The notes under the pieces were generated by a model. The model ran no database searches, had not been told where the DNA came from, and saw only the letters and a program-made list of their open reading frames with translations. Positions 21,240 to 33,500 of a stretch of 42,506 nt of DNA are shown here, in pieces. Location of the stretch: IMG/VR virus record IMGVR_UViG_3300022602_002425, positions 1 to 42,506 of that record; one strand, given 5' to 3'. The position numbers were made by a program, and so were the translations under genes. The stretch comes from a virus. How positions within the stretch are numbered: position 1 is the stretch's first letter; every line of letters begins with the position of its first letter.

Positions 21240-21248
21240 GTATTTACC
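21240..21248 (-). promoter_or_regulatory. Late-promoter-like motif GGTAAATAC
   Basis: Minus-strand GGTAAATAC, 18 bp upstream of the ATG at 21222 in a 27-bp gap. One mismatch (G for A at position 2) from the GATAAATAC form. Confidence 0.45.
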
Positions 21249-21249
21249 G

Positions 21250-21939
21250 TCAAATGATTTGTTCAATTAGTATGCTACCATATGCGTGACCACCACTACT
21301 GCCTCCCTGGGTATTCACACCAGTTATTCTGTAGATTTTATGATTCGTCATATCTTGAAGATACATAATTTGAATATCTCCGAGATTAACAAGAGCACCC
21401 GCGAAGAAGGGAGGATCGCTAGGATGTTGGGTCCATACATCTGACTCAGATGTTGTAACTCCTGCAATAATATTTGTTACAGTATATTGCATTGTAATGT
21501 TTGACGAGTTTGATATAGTGTAAACAAGTCGAGGCCCATCACTAACTTGAGCAGACCACGAAACAGTAATTATACCCATAGTCACGGTTGCATCAGAAAC
21601 ATTATAAGCAGTTTTTACATACGGTAATGGCGCTGTAGTTTGTGTACTATTATCTGGGAATGTTAAAGAACCGTTACTACCAAGAGTCAAACTATAACTA
21701 CCATTAACTAAAGAATTTGTTGTAGTACTAATAGTACCCCAGCTAAGTGCTGAACCATTTGTAGTTAGATATTTTCCGTTATTTCCTGTTTGACTAGGAA
21801 TAACGGCATCAAATTCTAATCCACTGATTTGAGTATACAAATCAGTAAAATTTGCATTTGCTTTGCTAAATGCAACACGTAAAGTGTCCCCGCTTTGATC
21901 GTTGGCTACCGCGCCTATATTAATTGTTTGTTGTGTCAT
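21250..21939 (-). CDS. Short tail-fibre protein with the ND-x-SGDTLR adaptor motif
   Basis: 229 aa. The N-terminal ~40 residues (MTQQTINIGAVANDQSGDTL, then RVAFSKANANFTDLY) closely match those of the giant fibre (MTQQLIDIGVQGNDGTGDSI). A middle GKYLTTNGSALSWGTI segment is a common fibre unit. The C-terminal ~110 residues are a beta-rich domain with a Gly/Ser loop, unlike the others, which could be the distal or receptor-contacting part. The 5' end overlaps the S74-fibre gene by 20 bp, strongly suggesting translational coupling. No catalytic motif was recognised. Confidence 0.75.
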   Translation of the reverse strand: MTQQTINIGAVANDQSGDTLRVAFSKANANFTDLYTQISGLEFDAVIPSQTGNNGKYLTTNGSALSWGTISTTTNSLVNGSYSLTLGSNGSLTFPDNSTQTTAPLPYVKTAYNVSDATVTMGIITVSWSAQVSDGPRLVYTISNSSNITMQYTVTNIIAGVTTSESDVWTQHPSDPPFFAGALVNLGDIQIMYLQDMTNHKIYRITGVNTQGGSSGGHAYGSILIEQII

Positions 21940-23002
21940 TGTTTTTCTCGTCTAATTGTTTTTGTAAATTATCGACCTTATCATTTAATTCTTTAATGGC
22001 TTCGATCAATAACCCAACAAGATTTCCATAAGCTACACTTTTTATTCCATCCGAATCTGACATTACAGCTTCTGGTAATATTTTTTCTATTTCCTGAGCT
22101 ATAACGCCAGTGTAGCGTCTTTGTTTATCTTCTAAATCTTTACGTGTATAAATTACACCATTAACTTGAATTACTTTATTTAAAGCATCCTTAATGTTTA
22201 TTATGTTATCTTTTAACGTGATATCACTATAAGCTGTAATATTTCCTTGTGTTGTAATATTTCCACTACTGTCCATGTTGTATATGGTTGTAGTAACGTT
22301 TCCAGGCCCGAACAGGTTAGATGAATAAGTTGTAACTATGTTGTTGTCAGCAGCTCGTTGATACGTTCTAAATACTGTGTTAGCAGAAAGGCCGGCGATA
22401 TACCAATAAATGGATCCAGAATCTCCGCTTGGATTAGATGAATTTTCTAAATATAATCCTGAAAGTGATGGCGTGGTATTTGATTGAACGTAATTACTTA
22501 AATTTTGATCACCTGTGTTAGATCCAGACAACGTAGTGATGCCTAATTTATATTTAATTGTACTAGCGGTCTCGTCGCCTGTGTTAGTTCCTGAACTTGA
22601 CCCTGAAAAATTATTAGCACTTATATTACCACTAAGTGATAATGAGTTAGCGGTTATTGTACCGTTGTTTGGATTATAGTACAGTGATCCGTTAACGTAG
22701 GTTGTTTGGTTGGTAGATGAGTTGCTGCCAACAAATGGAATATAATAATTTCCACTAGAGGTTGTAGTAGTAGTGTTAAGCGGTACAGTAATATCTTGAC
22801 TGCCATTAAAACCGACGCCGTTTAAATTTCGGGAAGTTTGTAAGGTACTAGCTGTATCTGCATTGCCATGCAAACTGCCCGTTAACGCTTGGTCCAGCTT
22901 CCAGAAACCACTCAAAGTGGACTGCGGACTGCTTAAACTGCCACTCACTGCATTGATGTAACTTTGTGCATCCAGCATTGAACTTTTAACTTTTGATGTC
23001 AT
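21920..23002 (-). CDS. Tail fibre with C-terminal S74 intramolecular chaperone domain
   Basis: 360 aa. The N-terminus (MTSKVKSSMLDAQSYI) is shared with the next fibre (MVSKVKSSMLDSQTQI), and both then have NADTA...L.T.RN(L/I)NGVGF(N/D)GSQ. Fibre repeats (GSSSGTNTGD, LSGSNTGDQNL) occupy the middle. The last ~100 residues form a peptidase S74 domain: SDITLKDNI with the Ser/Lys pair for self-cleavage, GVIAQEIEKILPEAV, then VAYGNLVGLLIEAIKEL and a terminal coiled coil. S74 domains trimerise fibres and cut themselves off; here the Ser-Lys dyad appears present. Likely a trimeric fibre. Confidence 0.88.
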   Translation of the reverse strand: MTSKVKSSMLDAQSYINAVSGSLSSPQSTLSGFWKLDQALTGSLHGNADTASTLQTSRNLNGVGFNGSQDITVPLNTTTTTSSGNYYIPFVGSNSSTNQTTYVNGSLYYNPNNGTITANSLSLSGNISANNFSGSSSGTNTGDETASTIKYKLGITTLSGSNTGDQNLSNYVQSNTTPSLSGLYLENSSNPSGDSGSIYWYIAGLSANTVFRTYQRAADNNIVTTYSSNLFGPGNVTTTIYNMDSSGNITTQGNITAYSDITLKDNIINIKDALNKVIQVNGVIYTRKDLEDKQRRYTGVIAQEIEKILPEAVMSDSDGIKSVAYGNLVGLLIEAIKELNDKVDNLQKQLDEKNNDTTNN

Positions 23003-23011
23003 GTTATTCCT

Positions 23012-24508
23012 TTAATATCCTATTGCCATCCACGTGATGCCGTATGTTCTTGTTCCAGTAACAGTTGAGCCACTCCATAAATTAAATGATGTAGTACTAA
23101 ATGTGTGAACCACTGCAAAATTATCCGCCAATCCCGCACTAGAATCCCCACTCCATATTGTGGCAGTAACACTCACACAGGCATTTGGAAAGTTTATTGG
23201 AAATGACAGTGTGCCAAAGTCATATTCAGTTGCTCTATTGGCTTGGCTAATTTGCCCCCACTGTATTATCAGTCCTCCAGGAAACTGTTGATATCCATTC
23301 ACATAATTACCACCAGTGTCAACACCACGTAGAAAACCTAGCCCTAGTAATGTGACATCTCCAGTTTGACCGTTCACACTGGTAACTGGAGAAGTAATCC
23401 CAGTTAAATTACTGCCATTGCCGTAGTAATTGGTAGCATAAACATTGCCATTTACACCAAGACCTGAAGAAACTGTAACAGGCGCACTAGTGGTACTAGT
23501 GGCTGTACTTACACTGTTGGTGATATTCAGTTGTGGTGTGGATAAATTGCTGCCTATCACAAACTTTATAACACTTCCAGTATTTTCCCACAGGAACATG
23601 CCATTAGTTGAATTGCCATACAACCCTGCAGATCCACCACCTGCTGCCGAAGAATTTCCGCTGGCCTGTGACAAAACCTGTATTTGACTTGTGTCTGACT
23701 TTACCCATAGTTGAGCATTGGACCCGTCGGCAGTAGCAGTATTGCCAATTTCAATATAGGTGGCTCCTGTTGGCGTGCCACCAGGCGATGCATGACCGAA
23801 TACCAGGCCCACTGAGGTCTGCGCTCCAACTCCTTGATATGTACCGAGTGTTTGTTGGGGAGTCAGAACTCCGCCATTATTAAAACTTATACTTGGAGAT
23901 CCTGCTGCTGCAGACATGTTCAAAGTATTAGGAATTGTCACATAGCCGGTAAATGTTGGACTGGCCAATGGAGCATAAGTTGCACTAGCGGTGGATGTTG
24001 TGAGATATCCACTTAGGTTTTGATCACCTGTATTGGTCCCTGAACTTGATCCACTCAAACTGGCATTGGCTGATATACTAACACTGGCACCGATAGTGGA
24101 ACTGGATGGCAAATTGGTGGCATTGATAGCACCACCAAGCGACAACGTTCCACTATTTGGATTAATACTAAAATTACCATTAGTATATGCTTGCTGATTT
24201 CCAGTCGAATTACTGGATACAAAAGGCACGTAATAAGTGCCTGTAGTGGCTGTGCTTGTGGTATTGAGCCCAACTGTGATAGCCTGACTACCATCAAATC
24301 CCACACCATTGATATTTCTAGCTGTTTTCAATTGAGTTGCAGTATCAGCATTGCCAGTTAATGGCCCGTTCAATGTGCCAGGAGTGCTGCCGCCGCTGCC
24401 TAATCCACTAGTACCTATATACCATGTTCCGGCCATTGTAAGGCCACCGCCAGACGCAGTTATCTGCGTCTGTGAGTCTAACATCGAACTTTTAACTTTT
24501 GATACCAT
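23012..24508 (-). CDS. Tail fibre with gp53-like C-terminal receptor-binding domain
   Basis: 498 aa, paralogous to the S74 fibre at its N-terminus (KVKSSMLD, then RNINGVGFDGSQ) but with a different tip. The middle carries fibre repeats (SSSGTNTGDQNL, LNMSAAAGSPSISFNNGG) and a segment of likely beta structure. The C-terminal ~95 residues (GLIIQWGQIS...FP..FPNACVSV...TFSTTSFNLW...W.AIGY) match the gp53-like/tail-fibre C-terminal domain of many phages, which sits at the tip and contacts the receptor. No S74 domain. AGGAATGTAAA precedes the ATG. The pair suggests alternative or co-assembled receptor-binding fibres from duplication with tip exchange. Confidence 0.85.
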   Translation of the reverse strand: MVSKVKSSMLDSQTQITASGGGLTMAGTWYIGTSGLGSGGSTPGTLNGPLTGNADTATQLKTARNINGVGFDGSQAITVGLNTTSTATTGTYYVPFVSSNSTGNQQAYTNGNFSINPNSGTLSLGGAINATNLPSSSTIGASVSISANASLSGSSSGTNTGDQNLSGYLTTSTASATYAPLASPTFTGYVTIPNTLNMSAAAGSPSISFNNGGVLTPQQTLGTYQGVGAQTSVGLVFGHASPGGTPTGATYIEIGNTATADGSNAQLWVKSDTSQIQVLSQASGNSSAAGGGSAGLYGNSTNGMFLWENTGSVIKFVIGSNLSTPQLNITNSVSTATSTTSAPVTVSSGLGVNGNVYATNYYGNGSNLTGITSPVTSVNGQTGDVTLLGLGFLRGVDTGGNYVNGYQQFPGGLIIQWGQISQANRATEYDFGTLSFPINFPNACVSVTATIWSGDSSAGLADNFAVVHTFSTTSFNLWSGSTVTGTRTYGITWMAIGY

Positions 24509-24509
24509 T

Positions 24510-27500
24510 TTACATTCCTAATTTTTTCATTAGTGTGTCAATTTGTGATTGTTGACGTTCGATAGTTGCCTGCTGTTCTTTAATAGCTTCTACCAGTAAT
24601 GGAACAACTTTCTCGTAACGTACTGCCAAATAACCATTGTCACGTTCAGTTACAGCCTCTGGCAATACTGCTTGAACTTCCTGAGCTATCAATCCAACTT
24701 CACGCACATCAGCTTCTTTGCCTTGAGCGATTGCAATGTCATTCCATTCAAAAGTTATACCAGATAGTTTATTAACCTTTAGTACTGCATTGGCGATTGG
24801 TTCAAGATTGGTTTTTAATCTTGCATCAGATGTATAGTATGCTGTGATATCTCCGCCAGCTGTAATACTGCCTGAAACACCAAACGAAGCACAACTATAA
24901 CTGCTAGTTGAATTCAACGTTTGAGTCGATCCACTCAAACTGGCAAATCCTACATAAACGTGTGACGCCTCTTTGTATCCTGGACTACTGCTATAATCTC
25001 CGTTATCGTATACATATCTAGCGTTTGAAGCATTGGTTGCGTTTGTTGCGTTTGTTGCACTTGATGCGCTTGTTGCGCTTGTTGCACTACCAGCTGATGA
25101 CGCATAGCTTACACTTTGACTGCTAATGTTACTGGTAGTAATAGCATCAGTAATGCCGTAGCCAGCGATAGTGGTTGGCTTGCCAGTGATACCAGTAAAC
25201 GGAACAGAACTTGCAGTACCAGTACTAACAGCATTGTTCACATAATCAGTGCTGGCAAATGTTCTTCTTGTGTTGCCAGTGTCAGTGTAATACATATTAC
25301 CACCACTGAACTCAATGGATCCGGCTGTTGCACTTGACTTCAACGTGCCTGATGTAAACACCAGCGGAGCAGTTGATGCTGAACCTGGTGCAAGATTCAA
25401 ACTGACTGAACCACTCATGCTCACATTGCCAGTTAATGTGCCACCACTTAATCTCAATTTGTCACCATCGACAAATGCTAGAGCATTTTGTACGTCAACG
25501 GCTACAATGTTACCAGCTGGACTGAATGAAGTATTAATAGCCGATAATGACAAGTTTGTGTAACCATCTACTTCAACTAATACTGTATCGCCTGACGAAG
25601 TTGCGGTAGTAAATGTAAAGAATAACCCACTCGAATCTTCACTATAGTCGCTATCGCCGTCTTGACGTACACCATCGATGTAAATCTTTAATTGGTTATA
25701 ACCTGGTTTATACAACGGCGTACTAAATTTACTTGGACCATTATAACTGTAAGAGCTAGTAGTTCCTACTACAAATGTATAACGACTAGATGAAATAGTA
25801 GTACCGCTCGGAGGTATAGTAGTACCAGTTGGGTACCCCCATGTATATCCGCCACCTGTGTATGTAATAACCATTCCAGTTGATGGAGTTCCACTAATAC
25901 CAGCTGCAAACAACGAACTTAACGCACCGCTAGCAGTACTAGAACCAGTACCACCATGTGATATTGCCAAATTACCAGTTGATGCTTTACTCATGTCTAA
26001 GTTAGCATCAATAATGTTATTAGTTGCATCAACTAATAGTGTACTACCGTCAGTTGAATATACATTACCATGCAAGTTTCCAATTACAGCACCATTACCG
26101 CTGTTAACTGTTATGTTGCCCCCGGTTGCCAATGTGCCTGCAATAGTTGTATTACCGTTTGCACTATCTACTAAAAATTTAGTTACTGCTGGACTACCGC
26201 CATTAGTAATAGTAAATGGTTTAGCCAAAGACGTTGTAGAACCATTTAATGTTAAACTACTGCTTAGTGTAGTAGTTCCAGTAATAGTCCAGTTACCTGT
26301 TATAGTACCGTTGCTACCACTAGCGTTAGATGCATTCAATGTTCCGCTATATAATGTTCCATTGGTTGCATCAAAGTAACTAGTACCATCTGATGGTAAA
26401 CTCCAACGTCCTTTTAATGTACCTGTATAGCCACCAGATCCAGTTCCGCCATTAGCATAAATGTTAGCAGTTGTAAATGTAGCAGAGCTAACTACTACGG
26501 TGTTACCTGTGTTAGCATCAACGCTAAACAAGTTTGTAGGACTTCCGCCACCACTGTTGATTAAGAATGTTTTACCACTACCACCAATTAATGTAACATT
26601 GTTACTTAATACAGTTGAACCAGTTACATTCAATGCACCTGTTCCTGCAGATGTACCAGTCGCTGTATTAGTAAACGACACAATACCACTAACACCTAGT
26701 GTACCGCCCATTGTACTTGCACCAGTTCCAACACTAAATGTGCTTGAGCCTGTAATGCTAGTGTTACCACCAATAGTTGCAGTACTACCTACTGATAATG
26801 TAGTTCCAATCCAGAAACTCTTGGCAACCATTGCGCCACCAGCTACTTGGAAAGCACCATTAACACTTGGAGATGTTGCAGGTGTTGCGCTAGTTGCATC
26901 AGCTGTACTAGTTACGCTTTGTGTTGTTACAGTTTCTGCAAGTGTTGTAGTTGTTACACCTGTTACTGTTAAGTTACCGCGTACAACAACGTTACCGCTA
27001 TTGTCGATAGTAAAATACACAGCGTTAGCAGTAGTACCAACTTGTAATGTTCCACCAATAAATGTATTACCGTTTGAACTATCAACACTAAATGCAGTTG
27101 CAACAGAACCGTTATATGCTGCAAAACTTCCTGAATTAGTAATTACAGTAGAACTTGTTCCATTAGTAACAGTAAACAATTCTGTATTAGAATTTGTAGA
27201 ACCATTTACAGTTAAATTACTATTAACTACGGTATTTCCTGCTACGGTTAGTGTTCCATATAAGTTAGTTGCAGCACCGCCACCACCAGATGTACCAACA
27301 TTAAATGGTGTACTAGAAGTTAAAGTTACTCCACTACTTGCAGATACAGTCCATGTGTTTAATCCTGAACTAATTGTTGGAGGACTTGTTGTAGTCGATC
27401 CTGCGTATGCTCCAGCGAATGTCTGTGCTGCAAGTACTGGAGCGTAGGCTTCGCCAAAGAACTGTGTAAGTATTGCATTTGATGCGTTTACGCCGACAGT

Positions 27501-30500
27501 CATAAATCCAGGTGTACCACTCGGACTTACTGTTGCTGTTAATGTAGTTGATGAAACTGTTTGACTTGGATATACAGTCCATGCTGTACCGCTACCGCCT
27601 GTAATAACAGTACTAGCAGTTACGCCAGATCCTGTCACTAACATACCAATCATAATACTACCGCCAGTAACTGAACTGCTAATAGTCAATGCAGTGCCGC
27701 TAATAGAACCTGTGAAGGTTGCTGTATTAGTTGCACTAGTAGCACCAGGGAATCCAAATGTAATTTGATAATTTGTATTACCACTGTTTGTGGTGATAAT
27801 TGGATATCCTTGAACTTTTAATAAACCAACGTCGACTGTGCCAGTACTATCACTTTGAATAATACTACTAGTTCCGTGCGGATTATTTACAGGGTTGCTG
27901 ATTGGTAATACTACATAAGTATTTCCTAATCCAGTAACAGTTGCACCAGTGCCGTTAGTAGCATTTGAACTTGCGGCAACAGTCATAACACCTAAGTTAT
28001 TCAATGTTGTTGTGGTGCCTGTAAATTTATCATTAGTTACAGCATTACCATCTGTTATTATAGTAGTTACACTTACAGCAGTTGGACTTGCTTGCCCGCT
28101 AGTTCTGTTGTAAGGAATAGTACCAGTTGGGATATATGTAATCTTATTCAACTGTACACCAGTTGTGGTGCTTGTAGCAGTTTCTAAATCAACCCAACCA
28201 TTAGTTTGTGTAAACACAGCAGAGTTAAAACTGGCTAAACCGTTAGCAGCTTGTATTTGTTGACGTGTACCAGTTGGATATGCAGCTAATGTTGTACCGT
28301 TTGTAACAGTAGATATTACAGTACCGTTAGCACCATATACGTTAGTTGAATAACTTGCGCCAGGAACATTTAACAATAGTTTACTTTGTTCAATATCTGC
28401 TGTGCCACTAATCATGCTATCAACAATAACACCACTATTGATGCTAGTTGATAAACTGTAGCTACCAGTAGTTGCAATCATTTCAATTGGATTTACACTA
28501 GAGCCTACATTAGTTTGGCTAGTTACTGGCCATACTAAACCGCTACCGTTACCGATAATAGTTCCAACGGCCACACTAGATGTAGTACCACTAGAACCAA
28601 TTAGTGTCATGCCTTTGCTAATTGTTCCAACAATACTGCCACTAATAATGTACAAGTTGTTAGATTGTATGTAACCTTCGAAAGTAGCAGTAATTGGGCT
28701 TGTATAAGTTTCGCCAATAGTGTTACCAATAATTGTGCCACCTGATACATACGCTGAACTAATACCACTAGAGAAACTTACACTAGTTGTAGTAGGTGTT
28801 GGGCTGGCTAATACTGTATAGATACCGTTGTATGTTGCAGGTAATACCCCGCTAACTACAATAGTCTGTCCAGCATTATATGGTACACTAGATTGTGTAC
28901 TAAAGCTCAATGTTACAACACCAGCACTTGCAGTGATATTTGTAATGCTGATTGGACTACTATTGTTTGGCAATGCCAATTGAGCAGCTTGCCATGTTTG
29001 TGTAGGCGCATCAAATACTAATTGTGCTCCAGTTGGAATACTTGTAAAGTATACAACACCGCCAGGAACAAAATTTGGAACTTTGTTTAAAGTAATTGTA
29101 GCTACAGTTGTAGACCCAGCACTGGTTGTAGTTGTACTGGTACTTACATATTCAACAATTTGTGAACCATCAAAGGCCGGAGTAGTAACACCATTGCTTG
29201 TAACAGTTCCGCCACCGTACATAGCCATACCTGCTGTAATACCAGCACCTAAGTTACTTAAATTTGTACCAGTTACAGTACAAGTTATAGTATAACCAAC
29301 ACCACTCCAGCTTACGTTATTGGCAGTAGCGTATGGCAAGTATTCACCGTCTGCTAGTTTGAATAAACTATTTTGATTAAACAATGCAGTAGTAGTATAT
29401 CCTAAGTTAACAGCGTTAGTTGGTGCTGTTTGTACAGGCATGTTCATGTTGATGATGCCATTACCACCCATGTTCATTTGTCCACTCATAGCCAATTGGC
29501 CACTTAGCGCCATATAGCCTGGACCAATTAATTCATAGTTAGGAACAACGCTACCACCGTAGTCTAAACCTAATCGATAATCAATAAATGAACGGATAGC
29601 ACTTTGTACAGGAACAATATCAGCTGCGTTCTCAGTCATCTTAGCATCGCTAGAGAAGTCTGTTACTAACACACCACGTTGGAATTGTAAACCACTAACG
29701 TTTGTCAACGCAATGTTTTGACTGATACTAACTGTACCAGTACCTTGGTCAACGGTAAAGAATGAACCTACGCGGAAAATACCATTTTCATCTGTACTTA
29801 CATAGAATACACGACCTACGCCTTCTTCTAAAACTTGTTTAGTTGCGTCAGCTGGCAACGATGGGTTACCATAAATCTGTGTTGGAACGTTACTAGTATT
29901 GTAACCACCAGTACCAATTTGGTTAAAGTCGTGACCTGTAACACGAGTTAAACTAATACGTTGTGTAATTTGACCATTTGTATTAGCTGTATAACCTGCA
30001 TACAAGTTAGTGCTATTAGTTAAACTAAATGGTTTACTAATACCAATTGCACTGCCAGTTCCGCTAGACATTACTTGGAAAATATTTGTTGTCGATGTAA
30101 TGTATCCAGATGTCAATGCAGATGGAGATCCTACTAGTGCAAAAGTTACATAAGCAGTAGTACAAGAAGTTACAGTCCATATACCGTTATATGTACTTAC
30201 ATTTGCGCTAGTAATAGTAACTTTTTGTCCAGCTTGGTAAGGAGCACTAGATTGTGCTGTAGTAAAGTTTACCGTAGCTACGTTACTGGTTACACTACCA
30301 CTTGCAAGAGATAATGCGCCCGAGTCCCAGATACCCGGATCAAAAGAATATGCTAATACAATAGTAGATGTGCCTGAATTTGTATTGCTAGTAGTTTGCC
30401 ATATACCATTATACAGACCATTACTGTTATTTGTTATACTGTAGTATGCACCGTTAGTAATGCTAATGTTACCACTTAATGAAAGAGTAACAAGATATGC

Positions 30501-33500
30501 TCCTGATACACTGACACTCTTAGTTGAGTAACTACTTACAGTAGTGCCGGCATACTGATTAACGAAGTTCGGGCAATAGAATGCCATGGAACCTGCGCTG
30601 GTTACAGTTAATGACGGAACAAAAACTGTTGAAGTTACATAATTGTAATAGCTGCTGGCCACGGTAATTGTAGTCGAACTCGGTATTGTTAAAATATAAT
30701 ATGTAGCACCAGGGGTAATTGTACCAATTGCTGTACCAGTGAATATAATTTGTTGTCCAATAGTTAACCCGTTAGTTCCAGCATTACTGCTGATTGTTAT
30801 TAAGTTACCTGTAGTACTTGTTTGGCTAATAGATCCGTTTACACCAGCACTGTTAGGATACAATACACTTAATTGTGTACTACTTACACCACCGGTAGTT
30901 GTTACACTAGTATTGGCAAACTGACTTATCTCAGCTGTTAATTGTGCTGCACCAGGTAAACTAAATGTTAGTGTGCCAGTAGTAATGTTACTTGCAGTAC
31001 CTAGAATAGGACTTGTAGTTGAGCCATAAATGTATACAGAAATTAAACTTGTTCCTGTTACTTGGTTAACAACATAAGTTTGGCTAGCTGATAAACCACC
31101 GATAGAACCGATAATAGTTAACGGTGCTGATCTTGTTCCAGCTGTTTGATTGTTGTTAACTGTGTAAGTTGTACCAGTTATGCTAGTTCCAGTAGAAATA
31201 GTTTGTGCTGTACTTACAGTCCAAGTAGTGCCGCTTCCGCTAACAATGTAAGTTGCAGGGCTTATATTTGAACCACTTAAAATCATACCAACTGTAATAG
31301 TTCCACTAGTTACTGCACTAACTGTCATAGTAGTAGAACTAATTGTTGCAGTAAACACAGCAGAAGTTGATCCAGTGATTACTGTAGAAGCACTTATGCT
31401 ACTGCCAGAAACAATAGTCATTCCTTGATATATTGTAGCACTACCTGCACTAGTAATATACAAAGTGTTACCGCTGATATATCCGTAGAATGTTGGAGCA
31501 TAAACTGTTGACGAGAATGCAGTTCCAATAAAGTTAATAATAGAACCAGAAGATAACCCACTAGTGCTGTTAACACTGATTAAGTTTGTTCCGCTTACAG
31601 TTCCTGTTACAGTTCCTGTAACAGCACTAATTGATATAACAGGAGCACTTGTATAACCTTGCCCACCGTCAACAACAGTAACACTTTGAATTTGTCCACT
31701 GCCATCAGTTTTTAATGTTACAGCTGCAATCGCTTGAGTTGCGCCACTGCCACCGCCTGAGAATGTCAATGTAGGAGCAGTAGTATATCCACCACCTGCA
31801 TTAACAATATCAACTTTAGTTACATACGCATACTGAATACAACTAATTGTAGCACCGTTTGGAATCCAACATGCTGGACTTACAACAAATGTATTTGTTA
31901 ATGTGTTGATAGATTGAACAATAGTACCAGCTGGAACATTTCCTCCTGCTGTTGTAAATGATAATACTGCAGCATATACAGTAGCAGTAATAGTAGCGAT
32001 ACTTTGTGTTGTGCTTAGTTGATAAACTGCTCCGCCACCTGCACCGGATGTGCCACTAGTTTGACTTACAACATAAGTTCCAGCAGTTATGCCTGTGGCA
32101 AATATTTGCATACCAACTAGTATTGACCCACCAGTTACACTACTTGACACTGTCATTACACCACTGCTAGTGATACTAGCAGTAAATGATACAGCACCAT
32201 TACTTGCACCGGCAAATGATGCGGCAGTACCCGCAGCATATTCAGTACCAACGTTTGCAATAGTAGGTGTTACACTAATTTGATTAGATCCAACACTTGG
32301 ATTTACAACATAATATGTTGAAGTTGATGAAGGAACAATTCCGCCGAATCCCGATGAGTTGTCGTATGTACTACTTGAGAAAGTAATAATCTGACCTCTG
32401 TAGAATGTGCTAGGACCACTTACGATGGTTAATGTTAGTGTACTTCCGCTAATGCTTGATACGTAACCAGTAGTTTGTAAAATGCTTACAACCATACCAA
32501 CTGTTAAATTTGATACAGTATTAGTTGAAATAGTTGTTGTATTAACTAAGTTAGTAACTTGATATGTACCATCGTAGCTTGTATCAGTTAAAGTTAATGC
32601 TTCACCCAAACCACTGTTATATCCAGCAGCCTGGCTAATGCTTACAGTCCATGTACTGCCAACACCAAGTGTACCTTGTGTAAGGTTACTAACAATAGTT
32701 GTGTTTGTAGAAATTCCAGAACCAGTGATAACCATACCTGGTGCAATTACTGATTCTGTTCCTGTACCTTGTATACTTACAACTGTCAATACTGTACCAG
32801 CAGTACTACTACCAGTAGCATTACTAATGTAACCAGTAATAGCAGTAGTTGAACTATAACCTGAAATCTTCAATGAACTGTCAACAGGAGGTAATGAACC
32901 ACTTGGACTATATGGAGCAGTATATGTTACAATTTCTGCTGTAGTACTTCCAGCTTCTAATGCAGAACTTTGATAAGATAGTCCAGCTACTCCAGTTCCA
33001 ACACTTGAGTTATTATAAATTGGAGTAGCACTAAGTTGTAGATACCCGTTAACGTTAAAACCAAATTGTAATGGTGTGCCTACTGGGCTACTACCGATAG
33101 TCATAGTTTGATTTAGATATACAGTATATTCTAATGTGCTTTGACCAACACCGACACCATTGCTGATAACTGATGTAATGTAAGTTCCAGATGTAACACC
33201 TGTACCAGTAATTAGTTGTCCTGCATAAATGCTTCCACTAACGTTGTTAACTGTAAGTTGGGTACTTGAACCTGATCCAGATATTGTGTAAACATTACCA
33301 TATCCAGCATACAATGGTTGTGTATAACTTAACACTTGGTGTGTACGTCCATTCCATGCTAGTGCGTAGATACCAGTGTTAATTTGATTAATTGTTGGAA
33401 CGTCTGTGATTGTTGCAATCGCAACTTTATTATCACCTGTAGTTGCACCTTGTGTTAATGTTGAAAACACTAATGTACCTGTTGGAGATATTGTACTGCT

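Noticed and set aside
25021-25090. CRISPR-like short repeats
   Set aside because: Period of 9 bases, in frame and without spacers: a coding tripeptide repeat. No CRISPR array was seen anywhere in the window.
25858-27447. Long plus-strand open frames (173 and 328 codons) opposite the giant fibre gene
   Set aside because: They are Val/Pro/Leu-rich mirror images of the Thr/Gly/Asn-rich repeats of the real gene, with no ribosome sites or domains; composition explains their openness.
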